Source: JAXMEB01 sp046348545 (GTDB lineage: Bacteria; Pseudomonadota; Gammaproteobacteria; Berkiellales; Berkiellaceae). Taken from it: DNA of 64,000 nt. This document shows, one piece after another, positions 25,560-34,020 of this stretch (within the stretch, counting starts at the first letter, position 1; the number at the start of each line of letters is the position of its first letter). The position numbers and the translations under genes were made by a program. The stretch spans positions 620,001 through 684,000 of the forward strand of contig JAXMEB010000003.1 in NCBI GenBank assembly GCA_046348545.1, given 5' to 3'. Below the pieces are notes generated by a model, which was not told the DNA's origin, made no database searches, and saw only the letters and a program-made list of their open reading frames with translations.

Positions 25560-26429
25560 GTGCGTATGTGGGGCAAACCTTTTGAATTTTTAAGCCAATC
25601 TGTCAATGCCTTTATTGATTGGTCTATTGGCGCAACCTCACAACGACCTGGAAATGCCCCCGAGCCGCTAGCTCTTGTCAGTGCTCTGCCGGAACGGGGA
25701 ACGCGTTCAACAGCATGGTATGCTACATTTCGAATTGAAGACTATTTGAGAGAACGTCTAAAAAATAATGAATCTATCGCATTTTGGGGCTCATGCTCTA
25801 TTTTTAATACAGCAGCCTGTAAAGCGCTTTATAACGCTAAAACGCTAACTGAAAATCAACGTTTAAAGCAGATCCTTCCTTATTATGATAAACAGATACT
25901 GATCTTCTTGGATAATGCCAGTGCACCAGCAAGCCAGGGCTCTCATTGGCAAATTTATGTGTTTAATAAAGCCGATTGCAAATTATATAAATTTGATGGT
26001 TTAAATTGGTCTGCTCGCGAGGGCGTTGTGGCTGAGATCAAAAATCACCTCAAAACATTATGGCCTGAGGATGTTCTTGAAATTGATTATAGATCCGTTG
26101 ATATCCCGAAGCAGCCTAATCAATCAGACTGTGGACCAGCAGTTTGTTGGATTGTCGATCGAATCGCTTCCGAGGGGCTTCAATCGCTATTAGATTGGAC
26201 TCAATCCTATACGGGGTCAGCATATGATTATGGCGCTTTTCGAGCAAGCGTTGATACATTAATAGGGCCTGAGCCAAAGCCTCTTCTGCCTGATTCAAAA
26301 GATATCGGTAAAAAGAGAAGAACATCTTTTAGAAGAGAGGCACCTGAATGCAATCCTATTTGCATTGATCTAAATCAAGACTCCGACTCCGATTCCGGCG
26401 AGCCCTGCTTAAAAAGGAAAAAGATTTAA
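25560..26429 (+). CDS. Ulp1/SENP-type (C48) cysteine protease with NLS-like and SIM-like tail
   Basis: A 289-residue protein. The catalytic set of the C48 ubiquitin-like protease family is visible in order: His129 (GSHWQIYVF), Asp146 (KFDGLNW), Gln188 and Cys191 (NQSDCGPAVCWI). This family removes SUMO- or Nedd8-like modifiers in eukaryotes, and bacterial members known so far are mostly secreted effectors. The tail adds KKRRTSFRR at 251-259 and LKRKK at 284-288, like nuclear localisation signals, around PICIDLNQDSDSDSGE at 266-281, a hydrophobic core followed by acidic and Ser residues like a SUMO-interacting motif. GTG at 25560 or ATG at 25566 may be the start. No Sec signal. Host SUMO as substrate is inferred. 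Confidence 0.8.
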   Translation: MRMWGKPFEFLSQSVNAFIDWSIGATSQRPGNAPEPLALVSALPERGTRSTAWYATFRIEDYLRERLKNNESIAFWGSCSIFNTAACKALYNAKTLTENQRLKQILPYYDKQILIFLDNASAPASQGSHWQIYVFNKADCKLYKFDGLNWSAREGVVAEIKNHLKTLWPEDVLEIDYRSVDIPKQPNQSDCGPAVCWIVDRIASEGLQSLLDWTQSYTGSAYDYGAFRASVDTLIGPEPKPLLPDSKDIGKKRRTSFRREAPECNPICIDLNQDSDSDSGEPCLKRKKI

Positions 26430-26558
26430 AGCTTAGCCATCTATCCCCACAAATTTGCCGCTGGTCTTACAAGCTCTGAAAATAGGTTGAAGTTTTCTGA
26501 CAAGTCATCTACCTTCCGAACCCTATTAACTTAACTAAATAATAAAGGGTAGATAATC

Positions 26559-27596
26559 ATGTACGAAGTTAAAGATAAGCTTGATAACTTAATGTCGGAA
26601 AACGGTATTGCTGCAGAAATCATTCGAGGTATTTACGAGTCAGCGCCATCGTTGCCGCCATTTCCAGATTTACAAATGAATTGGCAGATGCCATCCGTAT
26701 CAATTTCTGATTGGATTTATGAAGACGCGACTAATCCAGAAAGCCTGATGCAACCTTGGGTTGTCCTTTTGGCACAAATGACGGCTGCAGCGGCTGCTTA
26801 TAAAATGATCCCAGCCGTTGGTCGCGCAGCGAAGCATATTTTAACCAAATCACAGGATATCGTTTTAAATGCTTCGGGATATGATACTTCTATTGATTTA
26901 AATGCGCCCAAACCTAAAGCGGGATATTTAAAAGCCATGCTCGTGGGCGGTGCGAAAGTTGCAGCATCTTGTTCACGCTATATCGCTGAGAAATCTGTGC
27001 ATATCAGCGGCACATTGCTGGCGGTTGTAAACACACCTCGTATTTTGAATTCAGAGCAAATGCAAATGATTCGAAATGTTGGATTCAATCCTTGGTTGCA
27101 ACGTGATTTACCGTCTTTGGCAACTTTTGCCAATACGCTGAGAAATTTGAGCTGGACAGATATATCGAATGGCTGGCAAACATTTAATACAGAGGGTGTA
27201 AATTATACAAGTCAAGGTATAGGCTTTGTAACGGAGATATGCTCTAGTGTTTATGCTGAACCAGTCAGTTGGGCTCAATGGGGGGTTGAAAGATCCGCTG
27301 GTCTTATTTCAAACTGTCTTGGGACAGCGTGGCAAATTGTTCAGCCCACGGTGACATCGTCATTAGATTCATTGCATGGCTGCACTCGTGATGCCGTTTC
27401 GACCTGTACTTATGGGCTATTGTCCGGTCAAGGTTTAGAGCCTTACTTTGAGCTTGGCACTTTAGCGTTGGTTGCTGGACTTTACTGGGGGTATGGTCGA
27501 GTGACGGTTAATAATACGAATACAGTGACGGGGAATCATGTGACGATTCACACAGGACAAGATGCGTCTGTAGCCGTAAGGCCAGCAACGCATTAA
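26559..27596 (+). CDS. Unrecognised protein with hydrophobic segments, 345 residues
   Basis: I do not recognise the family. It has an acidic N-terminus, an Ala-rich segment at about 71-90 (LLAQMTAAAAAYKMIPAVG), further weak hydrophobic stretches, and a clear hydrophobic segment at about 301-315 (ELGTLALVAGLYWGY). The last 30 residues (VTVNNTNTVTGNHVTIHTG) are Asn/Thr/Val-rich and beta-like. AAGGGT precedes the start. It follows the Ulp1-like protease after 130 bases, and the pair is enclosed by family A repeats in inverted orientation (25412-25539 and 27664-27791). The shared island suggests a related accessory role, but none is demonstrated. Confidence 0.75.
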   Translation: MYEVKDKLDNLMSENGIAAEIIRGIYESAPSLPPFPDLQMNWQMPSVSISDWIYEDATNPESLMQPWVVLLAQMTAAAAAYKMIPAVGRAAKHILTKSQDIVLNASGYDTSIDLNAPKPKAGYLKAMLVGGAKVAASCSRYIAEKSVHISGTLLAVVNTPRILNSEQMQMIRNVGFNPWLQRDLPSLATFANTLRNLSWTDISNGWQTFNTEGVNYTSQGIGFVTEICSSVYAEPVSWAQWGVERSAGLISNCLGTAWQIVQPTVTSSLDSLHGCTRDAVSTCTYGLLSGQGLEPYFELGTLALVAGLYWGYGRVTVNNTNTVTGNHVTIHTGQDASVAVRPATH

Positions 27597-27605
27597 AAAG
27601 GACCA

Positions 27606-27662
27606 GGTACCGCGCATAAATCTCGTTACGCTCTAAAGCTTCCGAGAGACATCTCGCGGTAC
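27606..27662. repeat. Small palindromic element
   Basis: GTACCGCG at 27606-27613 is matched by CGCGGTAC at the other end, with further similarity inside the arms (CATAAATCTC against AGATGTCTC). It is about 57 bp and sits between the unknown gene's stop and the next family A copy. Confidence 0.5.
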
Positions 27663-27663
27663 A

Positions 27664-27791
27664 TATACCCTTCATAGCTGAATTTTCGGGGTTGTTGCCT
27701 GCGCCCACTTCGCAATCCTCATGTACTTCATGTACACTCCGGTTGCTCACGGGCTTGGCGCCTACCCGAAAAATCATCTGTTGTGGGTATA
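27664..27791 (+). repeat. Family A dispersed repeat, full copy
   Basis: 128-bp copy with the family ends (TATACCCTTCATAGCTGAA and CATCTGTTGTGGGTATA). The central part is more diverged than in the 25412 and 60508 copies, but the GTAC-centred inner hairpin is kept. It is directly followed by another copy with no spacer. Confidence 0.85.
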
Positions 27792-27895
27792 TATATCCTT
27801 CACAGCTGAATTTTCGGGGTTGCTTGTCGGTCCGTCGCGTCCGCTCGAAGTTCGAAGAGCCGCAAGTACCCGAAAAATCATTCGCTGTGGGTATA
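27792..27895 (+). repeat. Family A repeat, short copy lacking the core
   Basis: 104-bp copy joined head-to-tail to the preceding one. The two family ends are kept, but the central hairpin is missing and replaced by a GCTTGTCGGTCCG module and by CTCGAAGTTCGAAGAGCCGC. The rho stop codon is 15 bases away. Convergent genes on both sides make the tandem a possible bidirectional terminator. Confidence 0.8.
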
Positions 27896-27909
27896 GATAT
27901 CAAATGCGC

Positions 27910-29169
27910 TTAAGATCGTTTCATTGCTTGGAAGAAATCTTCATTCGTCTTAGTGGTTCTAAGGCGTTCAATGAGGAATTCAACAGCAGCCAATTCATCC
28001 ATGGGGTGAAGTAGCTTTCTAAGAATCCACATCTTTTGCAATTCATCTGGTGTGGTGAGTTTTTCTTCACGACGAGTTCCAGAGCGATTGATATTGATAG
28101 AAGGATAGACTCGCTTTTCAGCAATTCGTCTATCTAGATGAAGTTCAAGGTTACCTGTACCTTTGAATTCTTCATAAATGACTTCATCCATTTTGGAGCC
28201 AGTGTCGATTAACGCCGTTGCAATAATGGTTAAGCTACCACCTTCTTCAATATTTCGAGCTGCACCAAAGAAGCGCTTTGGACGCTGTAGGGCCGCTGCA
28301 TCGACACCTCCGGTGAGTACTTTGCCGGAATGGGGAATCGTCGTGTTATAAGCTCTTGCAAGACGTGTAATTGAATCTAATAAAATGACCACATCGGCTT
28401 TGTGTTCGACCAAGCGCTTTGCTTTCTCGATAACCATTTCAGCCACTTGGACGTGACGTGTAGGGGGTTCATCAAATGTGCTGGCGATTACCTCACCCTT
28501 AACAGAGCGCTCCATTTCAGTTACTTCTTCGGGGCGTTCGTCAATCAGGAGGACCATTAACTTAACATTCGGGTAATTAGTGGCAATTGAATGTGCGATA
28601 TTTTGCAACATCATTGTCTTACCGGCTTTCGGAGGGGAAACAATCAAACCCCGTTGCCCTTTTCCGATGGGGGATACTAAGTCAATGATTCGTGCGGTGA
28701 TGTCTTCAGTAGACCCGTTCCCAATTTCCATCTTAAGCCGTTCTTCAGCATGAAGCGGGGTGAGATTTTCATATAAGATTTTATCTCGAGCGTTTTCTGG
28801 CGACTCAAAATTGATTTCATTGACCTTCAGGAGCGCAAAGTATCGCTCGCTGTCCTTCGGGGGGCGGATCTTTCCAGAAATGGTATCGCCTGTCCGAAGC
28901 CCAAAGCGCCTGATTTGACTTGGGGAGACATAAATATCATCGGGGCCCGGTAAATAGGAAGCATGTGAAGAACGAAGGAAGCCAAAGCCATCTTGTAATA
29001 GCTCAAGCACCCCATCTCCATAAATGTCTTCGCCATTTTTAGCATGGGTTTTCAAAATTCCGAAGATTAAATCTTGTTTTCGTAAACGGGCGACATTTTC
29101 GACGCCAAGTTCACGGGCCATTTCGGTCAGTTCAGATGCCGGTTTCTTTTTGAGTTCAGAAAGATTCAT
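27910..29169 (-). CDS. rho: Transcription termination factor Rho
   Basis: Hexameric RNA-dependent ATPase that ends transcription. The start at 29169 gives the standard N-terminus MNLSELKKKPASELTEMA; a TTG four codons upstream is not needed. RNA-binding cold-shock domain DGFGFLRS, Walker A PPKAGKTM, Walker B VVILLDSITRLARAYN and the Q/R-loop region (SGKVLTGGVD) are all present. 419 residues equals the gammaproteobacterial length. It follows trxA in the same direction, as in E. coli. Confidence 0.97.
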   Translation of the reverse strand: MNLSELKKKPASELTEMARELGVENVARLRKQDLIFGILKTHAKNGEDIYGDGVLELLQDGFGFLRSSHASYLPGPDDIYVSPSQIRRFGLRTGDTISGKIRPPKDSERYFALLKVNEINFESPENARDKILYENLTPLHAEERLKMEIGNGSTEDITARIIDLVSPIGKGQRGLIVSPPKAGKTMMLQNIAHSIATNYPNVKLMVLLIDERPEEVTEMERSVKGEVIASTFDEPPTRHVQVAEMVIEKAKRLVEHKADVVILLDSITRLARAYNTTIPHSGKVLTGGVDAAALQRPKRFFGAARNIEEGGSLTIIATALIDTGSKMDEVIYEEFKGTGNLELHLDRRIAEKRVYPSININRSGTRREEKLTTPDELQKMWILRKLLHPMDELAAVEFLIERLRTTKTNEDFFQAMKRS

Positions 29170-29264
29170 AGTCTTATACAAGTTTTGAAGGTTAAGAAGG
29201 GAGGTTGATAAGCGGGTTTAATTTATATAGGTGCATGCTAGCAGACTTTTAAGCGAATGACCAC

Positions 29265-29292
29265 CCGCCCAAGCGAAAAACGCTAGGCGGGC
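29265..29292 (-). terminator. Hairpin after trxA
   Basis: CCCGCC..AGCG pairs with CGCT.GGCGGG around an AAAAA loop, eight bases after the trxA stop. On the minus strand the T-run after it is poor, so it may act as a weak or Rho-assisted terminator, or stabilise the trxA mRNA end. Confidence 0.45.
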
Positions 29293-29299
29293 ACGCAGC

Positions 29300-29626
29300 C
29301 TATAAATTGCTTTCAAGAAAGGCACTCAGTTGGGATTTAGATAATGCACCGACTTTGGTCGCTTCCAGCTCCCCATTTTTAAAGAGCATCAAGGTGGGGA
29401 TACCACGGACACCAAACTTTTGAGGAATCGATTTGTTTTGATCGATGTCAATTTTCACAATTTTAAGCCGCGCTGAAAATTCCTCAGCGATTTCTTCAAG
29501 AACGGGGGCAATCATGCGACAGGGGCCGCACCATTCTGCCCAAAAATCCACCAGAACAGGATGAACCGCACCCAAAACTTCTTGATCAAAGGAGTCATCA
29601 GTTACATTTACGATATGCTCACTCAT
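29300..29626 (-). CDS. trxA: Thioredoxin 1
   Basis: Cytoplasmic disulfide reductase of 108 residues, the normal length. Active site WAEWCGPCRM with the redox Cys pair, the conserved cis-Pro region GIPTLMLFKNGE, and the buried Asp in PVLVDFWAEW are all seen. It is located upstream of rho on the same strand, the usual gammaproteobacterial pair, with a hairpin between them. Confidence 0.97.
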   Translation of the reverse strand: MSEHIVNVTDDSFDQEVLGAVHPVLVDFWAEWCGPCRMIAPVLEEIAEEFSARLKIVKIDIDQNKSIPQKFGVRGIPTLMLFKNGELEATKVGALSKSQLSAFLESNL

Positions 29627-29769
29627 TGTGCTTTAGCTCCGTGTAAGTTAGATGAATTATTCATCTAGCAGGACTTGAATGGTTGTTATTTAACCCAGTT
29701 GAACGTAGATTGCAAGCAACGGTTCAACAATATAGTTGTAAGACTTTTCTAATGGCATGCTGAAGCTAT

Positions 29770-30789
29770 TCATCTGGCTTCCCCATTCTTTAGCCAGCGA
29801 GCCACCTCCACTGCAAAATAGCTTAATATCGCATCAGCACCAGCGCGCTTGAAAGCCATCAGTGATTCGAGAATACATTGTTTTTCATCCAGCCAACCAT
29901 TTTGAGCGGCTGCTTTAATCATCGCGTATTCACCACTGACCTGATAAGCGAAAGTGGGCATCTGAAACGTTGATTTTACATCAAAGAGCACATCCAAATA
30001 CGGCATACCAGGCTTCACCATGAGGTAATCAGCGCCTTCTTGAATATCCAAAGCTGCTTCACGCAAAGCCTCTGTATGATTGCGAGGATCCATTTGATAA
30101 GTCGATTTGTTGTTGTTACCCAGCTTGGCTTTCGAGCCAACCGCTTCTCGAAAAGGGCCGTAAAAATGAGAAGCATATTTTGCAGCATATGACAGAATTT
30201 GAGTGGCCTTATAACCAGATTGTTCCAGCGCTGTTCTGAGGTGGCCAATACGTCCATCCATCATATCAGAGGGAGCAATGATATCCGCGCCCGCTTGGGC
30301 TAAAGTGAGCGCTTGCAACATGAGCGCATCAACAGTTTCATCATTTAGGATGTCCCCGCGTTCATTAATGAGGCCATCTTGACCATGATTGGTATAGGGA
30401 TCGAGTGCCACATCCGCAATGATGCCTAAAGTAGGAAATTGCTGCTTTAAGGTGCGAATCGCTACTGGAATTAAGCCATTAGGATTCTGTGCTTCTTTGC
30501 CAAAGGGGCATTTTTTGCCCTCTTCAATCACAGGGAATAAGGCCAAGGCCGGTATTCCTAGGTCGACCCATTCATGTGCGGCTTCAATCAGTAAGGACAG
30601 GCTCCAGCGAGATTGGCCTGGCATTGCACCGATCTCAACGATCCCCTCTTTTTCATGGATAAAGACCGGGTAGATGAGATCCGTGACAGATAGTGAGGAC
30701 TCCGCAATGAGGTCACGACTAAAACGGTGTTGACGCACGCGTCTGAGGCGCATGGCCGGAAATGCGGCCATAGGAAAATTAAACTTCAT
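29770..30789 (-). CDS. hemB: Delta-aminolevulinic acid dehydratase
   Basis: Condenses two 5-aminolevulinate molecules to porphobilinogen in haem synthesis. Landmarks are DLIYPVFIHEKEG, IIADVALDPYTNHGQDG, DIIAPSDMMDGRIG, LSYAAKYASHFYGPFREA and GADYLMVKPGMPYLDV, the last two containing the Schiff-base lysines. The long first frame gives 339 residues; a start at the Met a few codons in is possible. The metal-site region has Asp rather than the Cys triad of zinc-dependent forms, as far as I can read it. It stands alone between trxA and an unknown small membrane protein gene. Confidence 0.95.
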   Translation of the reverse strand: MKFNFPMAAFPAMRLRRVRQHRFSRDLIAESSLSVTDLIYPVFIHEKEGIVEIGAMPGQSRWSLSLLIEAAHEWVDLGIPALALFPVIEEGKKCPFGKEAQNPNGLIPVAIRTLKQQFPTLGIIADVALDPYTNHGQDGLINERGDILNDETVDALMLQALTLAQAGADIIAPSDMMDGRIGHLRTALEQSGYKATQILSYAAKYASHFYGPFREAVGSKAKLGNNNKSTYQMDPRNHTEALREAALDIQEGADYLMVKPGMPYLDVLFDVKSTFQMPTFAYQVSGEYAMIKAAAQNGWLDEKQCILESLMAFKRAGADAILSYFAVEVARWLKNGEAR

Positions 30790-30844
30790 AGTTATCTAAC
30801 TTTGAAATGAGTGCGAAATCCTATGATAGCAAACTTAACTGTTT

Positions 30845-31330
30845 TTAGGCGCTTTTCTTTTGATAACTTTCATTTGGGCTATTGGTCCATCGTAGTCCTA
30901 GCATTTCTAATACATCCATTTGCGATTGTTCTTCTAAAAGCATTTTCATCAAATTGGCCCGTGCGACTGGATTGGCTTGATATTCTGAGAGTGTTTTCAG
31001 ACGAACGATAAGGCTCGGCTCTTGCTCTAATTTTTCTTTTAGGATTGTCCAGGCTAGATGACGGCTAGGGTGTTCGCCGGCCTCTGCTTCTAATTGATCA
31101 ATCAAGGTGTTTGTCAGAGCGTCTTCTTGTTGATTGTGAGCCTTCATATCGGTATAAAAATGACGCAAACAAGCGAGCACAATAAAAACGAGATTGGCGG
31201 TCAATGCAATTTCCATGTTCAATTTAATCGGGACAAATTCACAGAGTCCAGCACTTAAAATTGTCCCACTGATAAAAAAAACACCTATGAGTATTTTCGG
31301 CAAAAAAAACGAATTGAAGGTATCGTCCAT
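30845..31330 (-). CDS. Unrecognised small membrane protein, 161 residues
   Basis: Two N-terminal hydrophobic segments (about 9-30 and 40-58) are followed by a cytoplasmic-type helical tail of about 100 residues rich in Glu and Leu. No family recognised. It is upstream of hemB on the same strand with a 55-base gap. The interval 31331-31503 between it and the divergent gene holds a run of eight A's and several short inverted repeats but no clear promoter. Confidence 0.6.
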   Translation of the reverse strand: MDDTFNSFFLPKILIGVFFISGTILSAGLCEFVPIKLNMEIALTANLVFIVLACLRHFYTDMKAHNQQEDALTNTLIDQLEAEAGEHPSRHLAWTILKEKLEQEPSLIVRLKTLSEYQANPVARANLMKMLLEEQSQMDVLEMLGLRWTNSPNESYQKKSA

Positions 31331-31503
31331 GATCTATCTCCGTATAGCATCCATGCTGGGCGGATGAGAATCAGTCGTTATAGTTATTTAACTGCTAAGC
31401 AAGGCCTTGAGAGGTCTTCCTCATAGCTAAGCAAAAAAAACACATGATTGGCAAGTCCTATATTATTTTCAGGTCGAATTTGGTGTTAGACTGAGCCTTA
31501 AAA

Positions 31504-32373
31504 ATGGTGTGCACCGACATGATGATAGACTGGATTGTAATGTACGAGCCCTTAATTCGATTGGGGTTATTTGTAGGCAGCCTGATCCTATTTGGACTAC
31601 TTGAGCTTCGGTACCCTAAATTTCCAAGATTTAGGTCTAGTGTCAGGAAGAGATGGGTGGATCATCTTTTTTTAGTCGCAGTGGGGACAGCCGTTGGTCG
31701 TGTATTATTACAGATGGTGCCTGTCACGTTTGCCTTGCTTGTGCAGGAGCGAAAATTAGGTGTTTTTTCAAATCTGCATTGGCCTTACCCCGTTATCATC
31801 TTGATTAGTATTTTTGCGCTAGACTTTTTAATGTTTTTGGGGCATCGAACATTCCATCGTTTACCTTTTTTATGGCAAGTTCACAAAGTGCATCATATCG
31901 ACAAAGCGCTCGATGTCACAACCGGTGTTCGTTTCCATCCGTTTGAAATCGTCATCTTATTATTTTTAAAAAGTATCGGTATTCTTTTTTTGGCGGCACC
32001 TGCGTTAGCTGTTTTTATTTATGAGGTCATGTTTTGTTTCTTTTTACAATTTGCACACGCCAATGTTGCTATCCCTGAAAAGTTAAATCAGTATTTAAGA
32101 TATTTATTGGTCACGCCAGAGACACACCGTATTCACCACAGCGATATCCCGAGGGAGCAGAACAGCAACTTTGGATTTTGTTTTTCTATTTGGGACAGGC
32201 TTTTTGGTTGTTATAAAAAAATAGCGGATACTAGCGCAAGATATATGGTGTTTGGCTTAGAGGGATATTTTTCGCCTAGATTTGAAACGCTGAGTGCTAT
32301 GATATCGCTACCATTTAATTTAAAGAGATTTAGTCCGCAGAAGGTGTGGTCAACACCTAAGATGCGGGAATAA
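31504..32373 (+). CDS. Fatty acid hydroxylase / sterol desaturase family membrane protein
   Basis: A 289-residue integral membrane di-iron oxygenase. The three His clusters of the family are present in order: GHRTFH, then HKVHHIDK, then ETHRIHHSD, and the C-terminal WDRLFGCY follows. Several membrane helices separate them. Family members hydroxylate or desaturate fatty acids, sterols or carotenoids; the substrate here cannot be read from sequence. The first ATG at 31504 has no good ribosome binding site, and the ATGs at 31519 and 31522 are alternatives. The gene elbB follows 19 bases later. Confidence 0.85.
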   Translation: MVCTDMMIDWIVMYEPLIRLGLFVGSLILFGLLELRYPKFPRFRSSVRKRWVDHLFLVAVGTAVGRVLLQMVPVTFALLVQERKLGVFSNLHWPYPVIILISIFALDFLMFLGHRTFHRLPFLWQVHKVHHIDKALDVTTGVRFHPFEIVILLFLKSIGILFLAAPALAVFIYEVMFCFFLQFAHANVAIPEKLNQYLRYLLVTPETHRIHHSDIPREQNSNFGFCFSIWDRLFGCYKKIADTSARYMVFGLEGYFSPRFETLSAMISLPFNLKRFSPQKVWSTPKMRE

Positions 32374-32392
32374 TTTTTAAGGGGGAAATCGC

Positions 32393-33043
32393 ATGAAACA
32401 GGTTGCCGTCGTTTTTTCGGGATGTGGTGTTTATGATGGGAGTGAAATAAACGAAGCGGTTTTGACGTTGCTGGCTATCGATAAATTAGGTGCAAAATAT
32501 CAATGCTTTGCACCCAACATTGAACAACGTAAAGTTGTGAATCATCTTACGCAAGATAAAATGCCTGAATCAAGGAATGTTTTGATAGAATCAGCGCGAA
32601 TAGCTCGAGGTCAGATTAAAGATTTGCTAGAGGCCGATGCCAGCAAGTTTGACGCCCTGATTTTCCCCGGTGGATTTGGTGCTGCAATTAATTTGTGTGA
32701 TTTTGCAGTCAAAGGTCCTGATTGTGAAATTTTGCCTCAGGTGAGAGCGCTAGTTGAAAGCATGTATCGATTGAGCAAGCCGGTCGGATTCATTTGTATC
32801 GCCCCGGCAATGATACCTAGGCTCTACCCTAAGGGGGTGACGCTGACAATTGGCACGGACGAAGCAACGGCTGAGCAAATTGAAAAAATGGGTGGTGCGC
32901 ATCTGGCTTGCCCCGTAGAGAGGACGATTGTTGATAAAAACCACAAAGTAGTCAGCACACCAGCATATATGCTTGCCGATCGAATTAGTGAAGCGCAAGT
33001 GGGGATTGAGCAACTCGTCAAGGAAGTTCTTAAGCTAACTTAG
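32393..33043 (+). CDS. elbB: ElbB family glyoxalase / DJ-1-like protein
   Basis: DJ-1/PfpI-superfamily protein of 216 residues, close to the E. coli ElbB length. It reads VVFSGCGVYDGSEINEAVLT, VNHLTQDKMPESRNVLIESA, IFPGGFGAA and FICIAPAM with the nucleophile-elbow Cys, then TIGTDEATAEQIEKMGGAH. E. coli ElbB has glyoxalase activity and was linked by genetics to isoprenoid metabolism. AAGGGGG precedes the start. Confidence 0.94.
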   Translation: MKQVAVVFSGCGVYDGSEINEAVLTLLAIDKLGAKYQCFAPNIEQRKVVNHLTQDKMPESRNVLIESARIARGQIKDLLEADASKFDALIFPGGFGAAINLCDFAVKGPDCEILPQVRALVESMYRLSKPVGFICIAPAMIPRLYPKGVTLTIGTDEATAEQIEKMGGAHLACPVERTIVDKNHKVVSTPAYMLADRISEAQVGIEQLVKEVLKLT

Positions 33044-33083
33044 CCGCCTGTCCGAAATGTATATACAGTAGTTGGCACTCCTC

Positions 33084-33112
33084 TTGAAAGAGTGCTAGTT
33101 CGGCTCTATCCT
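33084..33112 (+). promoter_or_regulatory. Sigma-70-type promoter for rpoH
   Basis: TTGAAA at 33084-33089 and TATCCT at 33107-33112 are separated by exactly 17 bases, 33 bases before the rpoH start. CTTGAAA followed 14 bases later by CTCTATCC also partly resembles a sigma-32 promoter, so autoregulation is possible. A small hairpin (GCACTC..GAGTGC) overlaps the -35. Confidence 0.6.
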
Positions 33113-33144
33113 ATATATGACGTTTTTTTAAGAGTATTAAAACG

Positions 33145-34020
33145 ATGAAGTACACCCTACAAACAATTCCAACGACCTTGCCGGCATCGGATAGTTTGTC
33201 CCAGTACATGAACTGGGCCAATCAATTTCCGATGTTAACTGAAGCTGAAGAAAAAGCCCTAGCATACCGCTTACAAGATACAGGAGATGTTGAGGCTGCC
33301 CAGCAACTGGTGCTATCTCACTTACGGTTTGTCGTGAAGATAGCGCATCAGTACACAGGGTATGGCTTGGCCCTCCCAGATCTGGTTCAAGAGGGCACTA
33401 TCGGCTTGATGAAAGGCGTTAAACGCTTCGATCCGAATGTGGGTGTTAGATTGGTTTCTTTTGCAGTTCATTGGATCAAAGCTGAAATTCATGAATTTGT
33501 GATTCGTAATTGGCGTATCGTCAAAGTGGCAACCACTAAAGCACAACGAAAGCTATTTTTTAACCTACGTAAGCATAAAACACGTTTAGGTTTGTTTACA
33601 GCTGAAGAAGTTAAAATGGTTGCAGAAGAGCTAGGTGTCAAACCAGAAGACGTTTTGAATATGGAAATGCGCCTTAGCGGACATGATATGGCTCTAGAGT
33701 ATTCATCACATGAAGAGGATGGGATTGATATGATTTCACCTATCCATTATTTGCAAGCCTCCATAGAAAGTGAGCCACTGGCACAACTTGCAGAGCAGAC
33801 ACAAAGTGCTTACGAATCTTCGAATCTGGCCACCGCAATGGCTGCCCTGGATAGCCGCAGCGTCGAAATCATCGAGCACCGTTTCTTGTCAGATCAGAAG
33901 ATGACACTCAAGACGCTTGCGGAAAAATATAAGATATCAGTCGAGCGTGTGAGACAGCTTGAAAAAGCAGCCTTAGATAAATTAAGACATCTATTGAAGG
34001 GCATAGACCAAGCCTTATGA
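33145..34020 (+). CDS. rpoH: RNA polymerase heat-shock sigma factor
   Basis: Sigma-32 of 291 residues. Region 1.2/2 reads LPLL-type start then LVLSHLRFVVKIAHQYTGYG and LPDLVQEGTIGLMKGVKRFD, with region 2.4 VSFAVHWIKAEIHEFVIRNW. The RpoH box QRKLFFNLRK, specific for the heat-shock sigma family, is present. Region 4 helix-turn-helix is MTLKTLAEKYKISVERVRQLE. It directs transcription of chaperone and protease genes. It is expressed from the promoter at 33084-33112. The 293 bases after it hold a weak TGCCC/GGGCA hairpin at about 34188 that may end its transcript. Confidence 0.96.
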   Translation: MKYTLQTIPTTLPASDSLSQYMNWANQFPMLTEAEEKALAYRLQDTGDVEAAQQLVLSHLRFVVKIAHQYTGYGLALPDLVQEGTIGLMKGVKRFDPNVGVRLVSFAVHWIKAEIHEFVIRNWRIVKVATTKAQRKLFFNLRKHKTRLGLFTAEEVKMVAEELGVKPEDVLNMEMRLSGHDMALEYSSHEEDGIDMISPIHYLQASIESEPLAQLAEQTQSAYESSNLATAMAALDSRSVEIIEHRFLSDQKMTLKTLAEKYKISVERVRQLEKAALDKLRHLLKGIDQAL

